A stretch of DNA of 64,000 nt. Origin: Dehalococcoidia bacterium. Lineage in GTDB: Bacteria > Chloroflexota > Dehalococcoidia > UBA2979. How positions within the stretch are numbered: the first letter of the stretch is position 1; every line of letters begins with the position of its first letter. Below the pieces are notes generated by a model. It was not told the DNA's origin, ran no database searches, and worked only from the letters and a program-made list of their open reading frames with translations. Where the stretch lies: assembly GCA_029941115.1 (NCBI GenBank), contig JAPYRK010000010.1:1-64000 (forward strand). The letters are read 5' to 3'. Position numbers and translations under genes: made by a program. Positions 52,034 through 62,591 of the stretch are shown one piece after another.

Positions 52034-54961
52034 ATGGCTCGTAATGAAATTAGCATCACGGGTGCGAGAGAACACAATCTAAAGAACATCAATGTTTCAA
52101 TACCACGAGACAGTCTCGTAGTATTGACTGGCGTATCCGGATCAGGCAAATCGTCACTAGCCTTCGACACAATTTATGCTGAAGGACAACGGCGATATGT
52201 TGAATCTCTATCGGCGTATGCACGTCAATTCCTCGGTCTTATGGAAAAACCTGATGTTGATTATATCGACGGCCTATCGCCATCGATATCAATTGACCAA
52301 AAGGGCGTGTCGCGTAACCCACGTTCTACAGTAGCAACCGTCACAGAAATTTACGATTACTTAAGACTATTATTTGCTCGGGCAGGAACGCCACACTGCC
52401 CGAATTGCGGACAGAAAATAGAGCGCCAATCACCGCAACAGATTGTTGACTCAATTCTGAACGAACAAATCGACACGAAAGCTATGATTTTGGCACCTGT
52501 CGTAAGGCACAGACGAGGCGAGCATGCTCAAATTTTCGAAATGATTCGAAAAGCGGGCTACATACGAGTCCGAGTTGACGGTCAAATTCTCTCGATCGAC
52601 GATGACATTACACTTAGTCGGCAACAGCATCACAATATCGAAGTTATCGTAGATCGCATCGTTATTCCTCGACTTGACCACGAAAACGGTGATCATGAAC
52701 GCGGCCGTATAGTTGACTCTGTAGAGCAGGCACTTCAACTAGGTGAAGGCATTCTATTTCTAGTCTTGCTTAACAAAGATGGTGAATCGGCAGAGGAAAA
52801 AACTTTTTCGGAGCACTTTGCGTGCACAAAACCTGAATGTGGCGGATATTCCGTTGGCGAAATCGAACCACGTAATTTCTCGTTCAATACGCCACACGGG
52901 GCTTGCCCGGCTTGTACCGGATTAGGCTATCAAATGAAAGTCGACGAGACCTTAGTCGTACCCAACAAAAATCTTTCAGTTGCACAAGGCGGCATTGTTG
53001 GGCTTAAGGGCTTTACCAAGGCTGCCTCTTGGTATCGCAGACGATTGCAAGCTGTAGCACGCTCAACTGGTTTTGAATTAGACACCCCGTTAAATGAATT
53101 GAGCGACCTCCAATGGTCGGCTCTCATGAACGGAACCGGTGACACAGCAATTGATGAACTCGAATTTCGGTCAAGCTCCGACGCAACGTCCGTTAGAAAA
53201 TTTCGTGTCCGATGGGAGGGGGTTCTCAACAATCTCCGACGACGACACCGCGAGACTGACAGCGATTGGGTTCGCAATGAAATAGAGAAATACATGGCTC
53301 GAATTCAATGCGACAGTTGCAACGGAGCACGACTAAAACCAGAAATTCTGTCTGTTTTTATAGATAAACGGTCGATAGTAGACGTAACTGAACTTGCTGT
53401 TGCTGACGTGCTCAACTGGATTCAAACACTACAAGACGAGGAGCAAAGTCCCCTAAGTACGCGTGAATTTGCTATTGGTAGGCAAATACTGAAAGAGATT
53501 CAAGGTCGACTAACCTTCCTGCGCGATGTGGGCCTCGATTATCTTTCATTAAACCGATCTGCGGCGACTCTATCAGGCGGAGAGGGTCAACGAATTAGAT
53601 TAGCCACTCAGATTGGGTCAGCTTTGATGGGTGTGCTATATGTGTGTGATGAACCAAGTATTGGTCTGCATCCCGTTGATAATGAACGTCTTATTTCTAC
53701 GCTCACACAACTGCGAGATCTAGGGAATACGGTTCTGGTAGTTGAGCATGATGAGGCGATGATGCTTGCCGCCGATCACCTGATCGATATAGGACCTGGC
53801 GCCGGGGAACATGGAGGCAATATCGTCGCGACCGGGACACCAAGTCAAGTGGCCAGAAATCGTAAATCGATGACAGGAGCTTATTTGTCTGGACGCAAAA
53901 CTATACCTGTACCTAAGACAAGGCGTCCAGGCAATGGGAAGACATTAAGTATCGTTGGGGCTAAGGAGAACAATCTAAAAAATATAACCGCAAATATCCC
54001 GTTAGGTACTTTTGTTGCTGTTACTGGGGTATCCGGTTCTGGGAAGTCATCACTTATTAACCAAATTCTCGCTCGACAGCTTGCGTACGAGCTCAATGGC
54101 GCGCGAAGTGAGAAGCCTGGTAGTCATGATGAACTCCTAGGAATTGAAAATCTTGACAAAGTAGTGGTAATCGATCAGTCAGCCATAGGTCGAACCCCCC
54201 GATCTAATCCAGCCACGTATACGCAGGTCTTTACGCTAATTCGTGACTTATTCGCTGAAATGCCTGAGGCCAAAGCTCGTGGCTACAAACCCGGAAGATT
54301 CTCATTTAATGTCAAAGGTGGCAGATGTGAATCGTGCCGGGGGGATGGATATAACCTAATCGAGATGCAGTTTCTTCCTGACGTTACGGTGCCGTGCGAA
54401 ATCTGCCACGGTGCTCGATACAATCGAGAAGCATTAGAGATTCTCTTTCGAGGCAAAAATATAGCCGATGTCCTCGGAATGACTGTAACCGAGGCAATTC
54501 ACTTCTTCGACGCATTTCCCAAACCGCGGCGAAAACTTGATACGATTCGCGATGTTGGTTTGGGATATATTAGACTCGGGCAGCCCGCAACCACGCTCTC
54601 TGGAGGTGAGGCTCAAAGAATCAAGCTCGCGACAGAGCTATCGAGACGTGCAACCGGCTCAACTTTGTATATTCTTGATGAACCCACCACGGGACTCTCT
54701 TTCTCCGACGTTGAGTCACTCCTACAAGTACTCCAAAGATTAGTTGATGCTGGAAATACTGTGGTGGTGATTGAGCACCATTTAGATGTGATAAAAAACG
54801 CAGACTGGATCATTGATCTTGGCCCACATGGTGGTGAGAAAGGTGGCCGAATTCTTGCCGAAGGAACGCCAGAACAAATCGCAAAAAGTAAAAAATCGAT
54901 AACGGGTAAGTATCTTAGAATAAATCCAAAAAACGTCCAAAAAAAGAAACCTCGGCGTTAG
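52034..54961 (+). CDS. uvrA: UvrABC excinuclease subunit A
   Basis: This 975-residue ATPase finds DNA damage for nucleotide excision repair. It has two ABC modules: Walker [11 protein letters not shown] at 33-42 and again near 668, signatures [14 protein letters not shown] and [14 protein letters not shown], and Walker B segments [12 protein letters not shown] and [12 protein letters not shown]. Zinc sites are seen as HCPNCGQ (insertion domain), CTKPECGG with [15 protein letters not shown], and CESCRGDG with [10 protein letters not shown]. Length and order are typical, and the C-terminus is a basic tail [11 protein letters not shown]. Confidence 0.97.
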   Translation: MARNEISITGAREHNLKNINVSIPRDSLVVLTGVSGSGKSSLAFDTIYAEGQRRYVESLSAYARQFLGLMEKPDVDYIDGLSPSISIDQKGVSRNPRSTVATVTEIYDYLRLLFARAGTPHCPNCGQKIERQSPQQIVDSILNEQIDTKAMILAPVVRHRRGEHAQIFEMIRKAGYIRVRVDGQILSIDDDITLSRQQHHNIEVIVDRIVIPRLDHENGDHERGRIVDSVEQALQLGEGILFLVLLNKDGESAEEKTFSEHFACTKPECGGYSVGEIEPRNFSFNTPHGACPACTGLGYQMKVDETLVVPNKNLSVAQGGIVGLKGFTKAASWYRRRLQAVARSTGFELDTPLNELSDLQWSALMNGTGDTAIDELEFRSSSDATSVRKFRVRWEGVLNNLRRRHRETDSDWVRNEIEKYMARIQCDSCNGARLKPEILSVFIDKRSIVDVTELAVADVLNWIQTLQDEEQSPLSTREFAIGRQILKEIQGRLTFLRDVGLDYLSLNRSAATLSGGEGQRIRLATQIGSALMGVLYVCDEPSIGLHPVDNERLISTLTQLRDLGNTVLVVEHDEAMMLAADHLIDIGPGAGEHGGNIVATGTPSQVARNRKSMTGAYLSGRKTIPVPKTRRPGNGKTLSIVGAKENNLKNITANIPLGTFVAVTGVSGSGKSSLINQILARQLAYELNGARSEKPGSHDELLGIENLDKVVVIDQSAIGRTPRSNPATYTQVFTLIRDLFAEMPEAKARGYKPGRFSFNVKGGRCESCRGDGYNLIEMQFLPDVTVPCEICHGARYNREALEILFRGKNIADVLGMTVTEAIHFFDAFPKPRRKLDTIRDVGLGYIRLGQPATTLSGGEAQRIKLATELSRRATGSTLYILDEPTTGLSFSDVESLLQVLQRLVDAGNTVVVIEHHLDVIKNADWIIDLGPHGGEKGGRILAEGTPEQIAKSKKSITGKYLRINPKNVQKKKPRR

Positions 54962-55023
54962 TCAATCCAAGTTGATCGGAAGCCCGTATGTGAGACCATG
55001 CCTAGAGGTGAAGGGAGCATATT

Positions 55024-56223
55024 ATTTCTGATAATAATTACACGTACTTAGATTTACATGTGCATTCGGTCGACGGCTCTGATGACGCCGGAGCTCATGT
55101 AGAAGGTTACCTCAAATGGATATCTTCTCGACGAAAAAAAGGATTTAAAATTGACGGGTTTGTGCTTACAGAACATCGAAATTACGACCAATCTCTCAAT
55201 TATGATGAACTCGCATCCCGATATGATGCAATAGTTTTACGCGGGATCGAGGTAGAAACAGATATAGGACATGTTCTTGTATATGGCGCTGGTTCAGCTT
55301 TTTTCGAATCTTTTGATCTATCGGATATTTCTCTACCATACGAAGATGTGTTTAGAGTAGCTTGGGACAGCGGTGGCATTGCTGTTGGGGCGCATGCCGG
55401 CCGACCCAGAATCGGCGCTCTCGAACATGTTGATGAGCGAAATGTGACCCTCAAAGGAGTGGGTGTTCTAGAGACGCTCAATGGGGGTAGCAATGATTTC
55501 GAAAACGCACGAGCACACGAACTCGCGTCAACCAAAAATATACGTGAGATTGGAGGATCTGATTCTCACTTTGTATCAACTCTAGGTGCCTGCTTGACGC
55601 GCTTCGAAGAACAAGTGAGCAGCATATCTGAGCTCGTGAAAATTCTACGAAGTTCGAGTTCGCAATTCGTACCATTGAAACTAGAGGAAACGCTACCCGG
55701 TGCTGACATCCCTGAATCAAGGCCCTCCTCAGAACAGTTAATACCTCATACGAGCGGACAGGGTGAACTCGGCGGAGAAGAACTTGAATATGACCGTAGT
55801 GTTGTAGGCAAGGAAGTATTTGGCGGGAAGCTTGAAGTTACCTCAGACGCGATCAGTAAGTACTGTGACGCGATCGATGAGACAAATCCAATCTATGTAG
55901 ATAGTAACTTTGCTAAAACCGGCCCCTATGCCGGAATTATTGCGCCACCTGGAATTTTACAGACGGCGCAAGTAGGATCTCCGCCCGATCCGGAGGTAAA
56001 ATTTGGGACTACACAGTTCATGGCCGGTTCGCATCAGGAATATCTGTTACCAATTAGGCCGGACGACACCCTTGAAGCGTACGTTCAGGTCAAGGAAGTC
56101 TACGAAAAAACAGGTCGAAGTGGTCGGATGGTTTTTATAGTGCGCCAAACAAGATGGGCCAACCAATTTGGTGAAAATGTAGCGCTACTAGAAACTTCCA
56201 TGGTGATTCGACAAATTCAGTAA
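55024..56223 (+). CDS. PHP-MaoC fusion protein, probable ATT start
   Basis: This protein of about 399 residues joins a PHP hydrolase domain (about 1-225) to a MaoC hotdog domain (about 250-399). PHP motifs are YLDLHVHSVDGSDDAG, VLTEHRNY, GIEVETDIGHVLVYG, GAHAGRPR and GGSDSHFVS. The only standard start, GTG 55060, would cut off the first histidine of DLHVHS. Upstream to the in-frame stop at 55009 there is no ATG, GTG, TTG or CTG, but ATT at 55024 lies six bases after AAGGGAG. The MaoC part has IIAPPGIL and NPIY in place of NPIH, so it is the non-catalytic type. The next gene is a second MaoC. Confidence 0.82.
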   Translation: MSDNNYTYLDLHVHSVDGSDDAGAHVEGYLKWISSRRKKGFKIDGFVLTEHRNYDQSLNYDELASRYDAIVLRGIEVETDIGHVLVYGAGSAFFESFDLSDISLPYEDVFRVAWDSGGIAVGAHAGRPRIGALEHVDERNVTLKGVGVLETLNGGSNDFENARAHELASTKNIREIGGSDSHFVSTLGACLTRFEEQVSSISELVKILRSSSSQFVPLKLEETLPGADIPESRPSSEQLIPHTSGQGELGGEELEYDRSVVGKEVFGGKLEVTSDAISKYCDAIDETNPIYVDSNFAKTGPYAGIIAPPGILQTAQVGSPPDPEVKFGTTQFMAGSHQEYLLPIRPDDTLEAYVQVKEVYEKTGRSGRMVFIVRQTRWANQFGENVALLETSMVIRQIQ

Positions 56224-56241
56224 CAGAGATGGGTGAATAAA

Positions 56242-56715
56242 ATGACGGACACAGCTACAGGTGCTCAGAGATACTTTGAAGAAGTTGAAATCGGTGAGGA
56301 ATACATCCAAACTCAGGTCCCGAGTCGAGAAAATGTTCTCGAATTCTTAAGCACCTGGTCGGATCCTGGAGATGAAACTCGTGGTCGGTTCACTGATCAG
56401 GCAGGTGCCGACAAGGATGGACTACAAAAACCAATCGTACCAGGTAATATGTCTGCTTCAATGATTACACGGTTGGTAACTGACTGGGCGGGTCCGTTAG
56501 GACGGATAGTGAGCCTCGATATTTCATTTAGGCGCCCAGTACAACACAACGACCAACTCACGTGTTTAGCTCTCGTAACCGAAAGAGATGATGATCTCGC
56601 CGACGCCGGCGGTCCAGCAATTGTAAGTATTGACGTTTCTTTTGAAAATGAACGAGGAGAAAAGCCTGTTCAAGGCACCGCACAAGTAGAGCTACCACGA
56701 CGTGATGCCGAATAA
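56242..56715 (+). CDS. MaoC-like hotdog protein without catalytic histidine
   Basis: ATG at 56242 with GGGTGA upstream gives 157 residues; GTG 56233 is an alternative. It aligns with catalytic-type MaoC subunits, with PIVPGNMSASMITRLVTDWAG as the helix and LGRIVSLDISFRRPV as strands. The active-site segment reads DPGDETRGRFTDQAGA, where the catalytic histidine of GDxNPIHxD is missing. It is 18 bases after the PHP-MaoC fusion and should pair with its MaoC domain. A hydratase activity is doubtful. Confidence 0.82.
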   Translation: MTDTATGAQRYFEEVEIGEEYIQTQVPSRENVLEFLSTWSDPGDETRGRFTDQAGADKDGLQKPIVPGNMSASMITRLVTDWAGPLGRIVSLDISFRRPVQHNDQLTCLALVTERDDDLADAGGPAIVSIDVSFENERGEKPVQGTAQVELPRRDAE

Positions 56716-57331
56716 TTCTAAGAACCAATTCGAACCGTCTGACTCGTCCTTTTCACAATGGTTGATTACTGAAGCGCGGGTCAGCGAGCCACGACGAATA
56801 GTTAGAACTGACGAAACGACCGTCCTCGTATCCAAGGTTGAATCTGGATTTGCTGTGGAGTTGCACAACACTCTCGACTTATTAGGATTTAAAAGTGATG
56901 ACGATTTTAAACTACAGGTCAGAACGCGCATGTGGGATGCATATCCTGTGAACATGGGCCGCGTTGAAGCTTGGCGATTGAGTGTCAAGGACGTATTTCT
57001 TGAGTCAGGTAAAGAATTTTCAATACCTGTAGCTCGATTGAATGAAATACAAATCGGTGTCGACTCAGTTGCGGCCTTGCTCGACGCAACATTATGGACC
57101 AATCCAGCTCTGGCGGACGACGCCTATCAACCGACAACGGGGGAATCAAAGGCCTATATCGAAAACCTTAAAGCACTAAACAATGGATCAGATATCTTCA
57201 CCCGTTTCTACGGATACTATGCAGGGAAATCCGTAATGAATCACTGTCCGGGAGCCCTATTCGCTAGAGAATTGCTGTCATCAGGATGGGAAATCTGCAC
57301 GGGGGTGAAGACCCCAGATACTAAAAATTAA
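56702..57331 (+). CDS. Uncharacterised protein in the PHP-MaoC unit
   Basis: GTG 56702 and ATG 56705 lie inside the end of the preceding gene, so translation is coupled; the product is about 208 residues and soluble. I recognise no family. Notable parts are RTRMWDAYPVNMGRVEAWRL, which is beta-like, and YGYYAGKSVMNHCPGALFAR near the C-terminus. Its 3' end overlaps the convergent menE by 11 bases. Its position suggests a role with the PHP-MaoC and MaoC proteins. Confidence 0.72.
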   Translation: MMPNNSKNQFEPSDSSFSQWLITEARVSEPRRIVRTDETTVLVSKVESGFAVELHNTLDLLGFKSDDDFKLQVRTRMWDAYPVNMGRVEAWRLSVKDVFLESGKEFSIPVARLNEIQIGVDSVAALLDATLWTNPALADDAYQPTTGESKAYIENLKALNNGSDIFTRFYGYYAGKSVMNHCPGALFARELLSSGWEICTGVKTPDTKN

Positions 57332-58826
57332 ACAGTGATTCGATTACTGCATATCGCTTCAGTTTCCCTGATGCTGTCCTTGGGAGTGGATCCGAAGAAA
57401 TCAACCAAATTCTAGGTACCTTATAGCCTGCAATGCGATCACGAAGATAGCTTGTGAGCTCCTCCTCAGTGACTATCGAATCGGCTTCCACCACAACAAC
57501 TGATGCGATTTTTTTACCCCACTCAACGTCATCTAATCCCACGACGGCTGCTTCAATCACACCTGGATAACGTTCCACGACCTGCTCGACTTCAGCTGGA
57601 TGAACATTCTCGCCACCCGTTACTATCAGATCGTCGGACCTCCCTTGGATAGTAAGAAATCCCGCGTCGTCACGAATTGCCAAATCCCCCGTATGTAGCC
57701 ATCCTTTCCTAATCTTGTCACTGACAGAAGCATTCTCGTGCAGATAACCTGACGTTACCGTGGCACCTTTGACAAGAATTTGACCAGGTTTTCCGAGAGT
57801 AGGTTCCACTCCGTCACTGCTATCTAACCGCACAGTAGCTGCCAAAAGAGGCAACCCAGCACTGCCGGCTCGCTCGAAAGCATTAGAAATCGGAACGGTC
57901 GTCACCTGTGATGTGACCTCTGTTAGACCATACGTCTGTAAAAGTGGCAAGCCTCGTAATTGACCCTGCCTGATAAGTTCCGGTGTTGCGGGACCGCCTC
58001 CCAGCAGTACGGCTCGGATGGTATCTGGGTATCTTATTTTTGTTGGTTGTACCGATAAAATTCTCTCAAGCATTGTAGGCACGAGAGATAAGAGAGTTAC
58101 GTCTCCTGAATTCAGAGCAATATTCACGAGATTTTCGTCGAAACTTTCATGGGTGGTGACCGAGGTCCCATAAATAGCAGATCGCAACAGTATCGAAAGA
58201 CCTCCCACATGAAAGAGTGGCATACACGCGAGCCACAGATCATTATCTCTCACACCTATATTGGCTTCAGACGCAACGGCACTCCAGTAAAAGTTCCGAT
58301 GGCTCAATACGGTTGCTTTTGGGTTTCCTGTTGTCCCAGACGTAAACACTATTGCAAGTGGATCAATAGGTAATAGCTCAGATCTCAGCCCTGATACAGG
58401 AGAGGAAGATTTCTCTCGCAACTCAGATATCCGAATGAGCCGCACTTCGCATATTACTGCTAGTTCCTCCGCAATGACCTTATTACTCTCATCAAATAGC
58501 AAGTAGTCGACTTCAGCATGCTGAAGTTGCCATACCAATTCGTTAACTGTCAGTCGTGTATTTAATGGCAAAATCGGCCGTGATATTCGAATAGCTGAAT
58601 GAAGGGCTATCGCAAAATCAACACCACTCTTTGTTAAGCTCGCGATTGGTCTTGGATTCTTTTCGACAACAGAAAGTAGTCGCCCTGCCGCATGAGATAC
58701 TTCAATTTCAAGTTGCTCGTAGCTCAGAGATTCATCTGAAGAACTAACCGCCGAAACCCCTGCATGGGTCTTGGATCGTAGAGCAATCCAATCTGGTAAA
58801 GCTACGCCTTGTGTGAGATTATCCAT
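57321..58826 (-). CDS. menE: o-Succinylbenzoate-CoA ligase
   Basis: This 501-residue adenylate-forming enzyme activates o-succinylbenzoate with ATP and CoA in menaquinone synthesis. Motifs are VFTSGTTGNPKATVLSHRN, YGLTEVTSQVTTVP, LHTGDLAIRD, GRSDDLIVTGGENVHPAEVE and the C-terminal lysine in PRTASGKLKRYAV. It overlaps menC by eight bases and is the last gene of the visible men cluster. Family alone would allow other acyl-CoA ligases, but context makes MenE clear. Confidence 0.94.
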   Translation of the reverse strand: MDNLTQGVALPDWIALRSKTHAGVSAVSSSDESLSYEQLEIEVSHAAGRLLSVVEKNPRPIASLTKSGVDFAIALHSAIRISRPILPLNTRLTVNELVWQLQHAEVDYLLFDESNKVIAEELAVICEVRLIRISELREKSSSPVSGLRSELLPIDPLAIVFTSGTTGNPKATVLSHRNFYWSAVASEANIGVRDNDLWLACMPLFHVGGLSILLRSAIYGTSVTTHESFDENLVNIALNSGDVTLLSLVPTMLERILSVQPTKIRYPDTIRAVLLGGGPATPELIRQGQLRGLPLLQTYGLTEVTSQVTTVPISNAFERAGSAGLPLLAATVRLDSSDGVEPTLGKPGQILVKGATVTSGYLHENASVSDKIRKGWLHTGDLAIRDDAGFLTIQGRSDDLIVTGGENVHPAEVEQVVERYPGVIEAAVVGLDDVEWGKKIASVVVVEADSIVTEEELTSYLRDRIAGYKVPRIWLISSDPLPRTASGKLKRYAVIESLFNF

Positions 58827-59922
58827 ATATTATCTCTTGCCACGGAGCCGTTGCGACCGTCTCTAACATATCAACATCAGGAGAGATGCCAAGTCCAAGT
58901 CCCTTAGGAATCTGAATTTCCCCATTTATCGGGAGAGGCGTTATGGCAACATCATCAAGCATCTGTTCACCAGTGCTCAAACCATGCGCAGCCTGCCATG
59001 GCAATGATGCCGCTGCATGGATTGCCATTGAAACACCAATTGCCGAATCAAATGTTGTAGTTACGTAGCTGTCAATCTCGTATTTACTTGCCCACTCCGC
59101 CAAACCAACCGTCTCACGAATCCCGCCGATTAACATCGGTTTCAATACCAATATATCAACTGCGCGAGCTCTCACGATCTGATTAGTTCTCTCAGAATTT
59201 CTATAAATAGCCTCGTCCGCAGCGATAGGAATTGAACTGATGGTATGCACCTCCGCAAGGCTTTCTAAATCGTCCGGATCGGTTGGTTGCTCTATCAGCT
59301 CAATATCATACGGAAGAAGCTTTTTGACCGCGGTCTTGGCTGTTTCCAATGACCAAGCACCGTTTACATCTAACCGTAATTTTGTATCGGGGCACACAGC
59401 TCGTATCTGACGAATCGTCTCAATATCCTCGTCCAGCGACTTCAAGCCAATCTTGAGTTTCAAAGTTGAATATCCAGAACTGACCAAATCGGCTGCGTGC
59501 GTGAGTGTCCGATCCAAAGTTGAATCAGCTAATAATCCATTCGTACTAATCGCAAAACGAGAGTGTGCTGGTCTCTCTAGGTGCAACGGTAAATCAAATT
59601 TGCGAGCCTCAGCATCCAGGAGTGCCATTTTGCATGCATTCCACGCCAACAAGGAACCTTTGCTCGAAAAATCAAACATGCTCAATCCAAAATTTTCGCT
59701 GTCTAGACAGTTAAACTGCCTACTCACATCGGCAAAGGCAGCGCCCCCCGTATATTCGGGTATTGGATTAACTTCACCGAATCCTTCGAAGCCCTCAGAA
59801 TCCGAAATACTTACCAAAATACCTGCCCGAGACTTTATAGCTCCCCATGAGCTCTCAAATAACTCAGACAGATGTAGCTCGAACGGACGCCACCGCAGTT
59901 TTCTGACTTGAATTTGCTTCAC
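58819..59922 (-). CDS. menC: o-Succinylbenzoate synthase
   Basis: This 367-residue enolase-superfamily enzyme dehydrates SHCHC to o-succinylbenzoate. Catalytic lysines are K155 and K157 in TLKLKIGLKS, metal ligands D185 (LDVNGAW), E211 (IEQPTDP) and D236 (AADEAIY), and K261 in ILVLKPMLIGG. It overlaps menA by four bases and menE by eight. Promiscuous N-acylamino-acid racemases look alike, but position in the men cluster decides. Confidence 0.94.
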   Translation of the reverse strand: MKQIQVRKLRWRPFELHLSELFESSWGAIKSRAGILVSISDSEGFEGFGEVNPIPEYTGGAAFADVSRQFNCLDSENFGLSMFDFSSKGSLLAWNACKMALLDAEARKFDLPLHLERPAHSRFAISTNGLLADSTLDRTLTHAADLVSSGYSTLKLKIGLKSLDEDIETIRQIRAVCPDTKLRLDVNGAWSLETAKTAVKKLLPYDIELIEQPTDPDDLESLAEVHTISSIPIAADEAIYRNSERTNQIVRARAVDILVLKPMLIGGIRETVGLAEWASKYEIDSYVTTTFDSAIGVSMAIHAAASLPWQAAHGLSTGEQMLDDVAITPLPINGEIQIPKGLGLGISPDVDMLETVATAPWQEIIYG

Positions 59923-60845
59923 ATGTAAATCCCAAATGATAGTAGAACTCCGAGTCCCAAATGCAAACGTGCGGTTGAACGTAACGCCACGTTGAACGTC
60001 GGTCCAGGTTCATCACGCAAGACAGTACGCACTGGTGAAAGAATGAATGGAAAAGAAAGCCATACTACAAGTAACCACCAGCTCAGATCCGCAAAGAATG
60101 CTGGAAGTAACGTTGGAATCAAGTAGGCAATGAACAACATCATTAAGTACAGATAACGACTCACTTTTGAACCTAAGATAACAGCCAACGTCCGTTTACC
60201 CACTGCTCGATCTAAATCTAAATCTCTGACATTGTTAACGACCAGTATCGCCGTAACAGTCATTCCTACTGGCACAGATAGTAAAAAAACTTCGCTATTA
60301 ATAGAACCTGTCTGTACAAAAAAAGTACCCGATACTGCGATAACACCAAAAAATATAAATACAAACACTTCGCCCAAACCACGATACCCATATGGCCACG
60401 GGCCACCAACATACGTGACACCAGCAATAATCCCAGCCAGCCCTATCACTAATACAATCCATCCCGCACTGATTATCAGATATATCCCGGGAACGGCAGC
60501 CAAGATGAAGATAAATATCACGGCGCGAAATAGTTGTTTTTCAGTTAGTAATCCACTCGCAGCAGCACGGATAGGACCTAATCTTTCTGGACCGTCAGCA
60601 CCTCGTCTGTAATCCGAAAGATCATTTGCAAAATTTGCTGCGATTTGGAGAAGTAAAGCTCCTAGCAACGCCGCGAGTGCGGGTAACAAATTGAATTCAT
60701 ATCCGACTAACCCAGAAGCTGCGGCCCAACCCACAATAACCGGACTCAGAGCGGCAGTGAGTGTTTGAGGGCGTGCAGCAAGTAAGTAAGCTCGGGCACG
60801 GCCCTGGCGCGAAGACTCTCCACCCTGTTTAGAATCGGTACTCAT
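59919..60845 (-). CDS. menA: 1,4-Dihydroxy-2-naphthoate polyprenyltransferase
   Basis: This 308-residue membrane enzyme attaches the isoprenoid tail to dihydroxynaphthoate. It has about eight to nine membrane segments and the two aspartate motifs: NFANDLSDYRRGADGPERLG near residues 70-90 and NVRDLDLDRAVGKRTLAV near 205-222. It lies 23 bases after menB. The product is demethylmenaquinone. Confidence 0.95.
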   Translation of the reverse strand: MSTDSKQGGESSRQGRARAYLLAARPQTLTAALSPVIVGWAAASGLVGYEFNLLPALAALLGALLLQIAANFANDLSDYRRGADGPERLGPIRAAASGLLTEKQLFRAVIFIFILAAVPGIYLIISAGWIVLVIGLAGIIAGVTYVGGPWPYGYRGLGEVFVFIFFGVIAVSGTFFVQTGSINSEVFLLSVPVGMTVTAILVVNNVRDLDLDRAVGKRTLAVILGSKVSRYLYLMMLFIAYLIPTLLPAFFADLSWWLLVVWLSFPFILSPVRTVLRDEPGPTFNVALRSTARLHLGLGVLLSFGIYM

Positions 60846-60868
60846 AAATCGTTGACTACTTCAGATAT

Positions 60869-61699
60869 TCAGCCATGAAATGGGAGTCTTGTAAATTTCT
60901 TAAAATCAGGCTTTCTCTTTGATTCGAGAAATGCGTTTCGCCCCTCTTTTGCTTCGTCGCTGGTGTAATACATCATCGTGAGATCTCCGGCTAGAATCTG
61001 GAGCCCCGTAACACCATCAGTGTCAGCGTGAAATGCATTTTTCAGAAAACGGATAGCGGTTGGAGATTTCTCATTAATCTCGCGTGCCCAGTTCACCCCT
61101 TCTTCTTCCAGCTGATCCAATGGCACAACCGTATTCACAAGTCCCATTTCCAGAGCCTCTTGGGCATCATACTGCCTGCACAAAAACCATATTTCCTTGG
61201 CTTTTTTGGTTCCGACTTCGCGAGCAAGTAAACTCGAACCGTATCCCGCATCGAACGACCCTACCCTGGGTCCAGTCTGCCCAAAACGGGCATTTTCAGC
61301 GGCTATCGTCATATCACATACTACGTGCAAAACATGACCACCCCCTATCGCGTATCCCGCGACTAATGCAATCACTGGTTTTGGCATTTCGCGAATAAAT
61401 CGCTGTAGCGGCAAAACATTCAATCGAGGTCCTTCATCATCCTCATAGCCGGCATGACCACGTACCCGTTGATCACCGCCCGCACAGAAGGAACGACCAC
61501 CCGCTCCGGTAAATAGTACGACGCCAACTTCATCATCCTTCGCAGCATCAAAAAAAGCTTCGCTAAGCTCATCAAGAGTCTGCGGTCTAAATGAATTGTG
61601 TATCTCTGGTCTATTAATTGTGATGCGTGCTATTCCTTCAGCCTTGTCATAAAGGATGTCCTCGTATTCTTTTACTGACTCCCAGTTGATGCTACTCAT
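60869..61699 (-). CDS. menB: 1,4-Dihydroxy-2-naphthoyl-CoA synthase
   Basis: This 276-residue crotonase-fold enzyme closes the second ring from o-succinylbenzoyl-CoA. [19 protein letters not shown] carries the MenB-specific GGDQ segment, and [20 protein letters not shown] with [16 protein letters not shown] is the oxyanion and active-site region. It is 35 bases after menH. The length is typical. Confidence 0.96.
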   Translation of the reverse strand: MSSINWESVKEYEDILYDKAEGIARITINRPEIHNSFRPQTLDELSEAFFDAAKDDEVGVVLFTGAGGRSFCAGGDQRVRGHAGYEDDEGPRLNVLPLQRFIREMPKPVIALVAGYAIGGGHVLHVVCDMTIAAENARFGQTGPRVGSFDAGYGSSLLAREVGTKKAKEIWFLCRQYDAQEALEMGLVNTVVPLDQLEEEGVNWAREINEKSPTAIRFLKNAFHADTDGVTGLQILAGDLTMMYYTSDEAKEGRNAFLESKRKPDFKKFTRLPFHG

Positions 61700-61734
61700 T
61701 ATTCCTCCAGTTCAATTCAGTGTGCTCGCTTCTT

Positions 61735-62562
61735 CTAGAGATTTCCACGATGCTGCAACAAAAAATCCTTAATCACTTTGTGAACTTGTTCCGGCCTTTC
61801 GATATGTGCTGCGTGGCCCGCATCGGCAATGAGTTCTATCTGACTGTCCGGAATCTGCTCACCCATTTCTCTAGCTATTTGACTATATTTATCATCTAGG
61901 CTACCCGCGATCAACAACACTGGCACCCCAATACTTTTCAGGTCTTCGCCTAGCCATGATTGAGCACCAGTTCCCATTCCGCGCAGAGAATTCGCAAGTC
62001 CAATTTCTCGCTGCGCCAATCGCTGAGCGCGAAGAGCTGTCTGTGAAGATTCTGATAAATTACTCTCTTGTGACTTCCACAATGACATCGATTCCCAATG
62101 GCCTACAAATGCCTCAATACCGTCTTCAATAAGTAACTGAGCCAAAGTTTCGTCAGACTGTCTTCGTAAATTTCTCTCTTTGCAAGTTGGAATTCCAGGG
62201 CTTGCACCCTCAAGAATTAGCCCGGAGACAATATCTGGATGCCGCTTCCATACCTGCAACGCTGTTCGTCCGCCCAACGAGTATCCAAGCCACACCGCTT
62301 TTTCAATCCCCATCGACCGCACAGCTGAGACAAGATCATCAACTGCATTATCCATACGATAGTGGTCGATCTCCGATGGAGATCCCGATCGGCTGTGCCC
62401 GATAAGATCAAATGACAACGTACAAAAATTATCCTGAAGTTCACGAACCAGATCTAGCCATGTTGTTCTCGATCCCGTAAATCCATGAAGCATTACCACC
62501 GGGGGGCCAAATCCGTAGCGATCGTAATAAAGAGCCAGTCCGTTAACCTCTGCATATGTCAT
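61735..62562 (-). CDS. menH: SHCHC synthase (alpha/beta hydrolase)
   Basis: This 275-residue alpha/beta hydrolase should convert the MenD product SEPHCHC to SHCHC by pyruvate elimination. The nucleophile S95 is in WLGYSLGGRTAL, HGFTGSRTTW forms the oxyanion region, and the catalytic histidine lies in DAGHAAHIERPEQV near residue 252. It is between menD and menB on one transcript, which supports MenH over a generic hydrolase. Confidence 0.93.
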   Translation of the reverse strand: MTYAEVNGLALYYDRYGFGPPVVMLHGFTGSRTTWLDLVRELQDNFCTLSFDLIGHSRSGSPSEIDHYRMDNAVDDLVSAVRSMGIEKAVWLGYSLGGRTALQVWKRHPDIVSGLILEGASPGIPTCKERNLRRQSDETLAQLLIEDGIEAFVGHWESMSLWKSQESNLSESSQTALRAQRLAQREIGLANSLRGMGTGAQSWLGEDLKSIGVPVLLIAGSLDDKYSQIAREMGEQIPDSQIELIADAGHAAHIERPEQVHKVIKDFLLQHRGNL

Positions 62563-62591
62563 AGTTAAATATTAAATACTCCGACCACTAT

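Noticed and set aside
59453-59911. 152-codon plus-strand frame opposite menC
   Set aside because: Antisense to catalytic menC segments and Ser/Arg-rich; not a gene.
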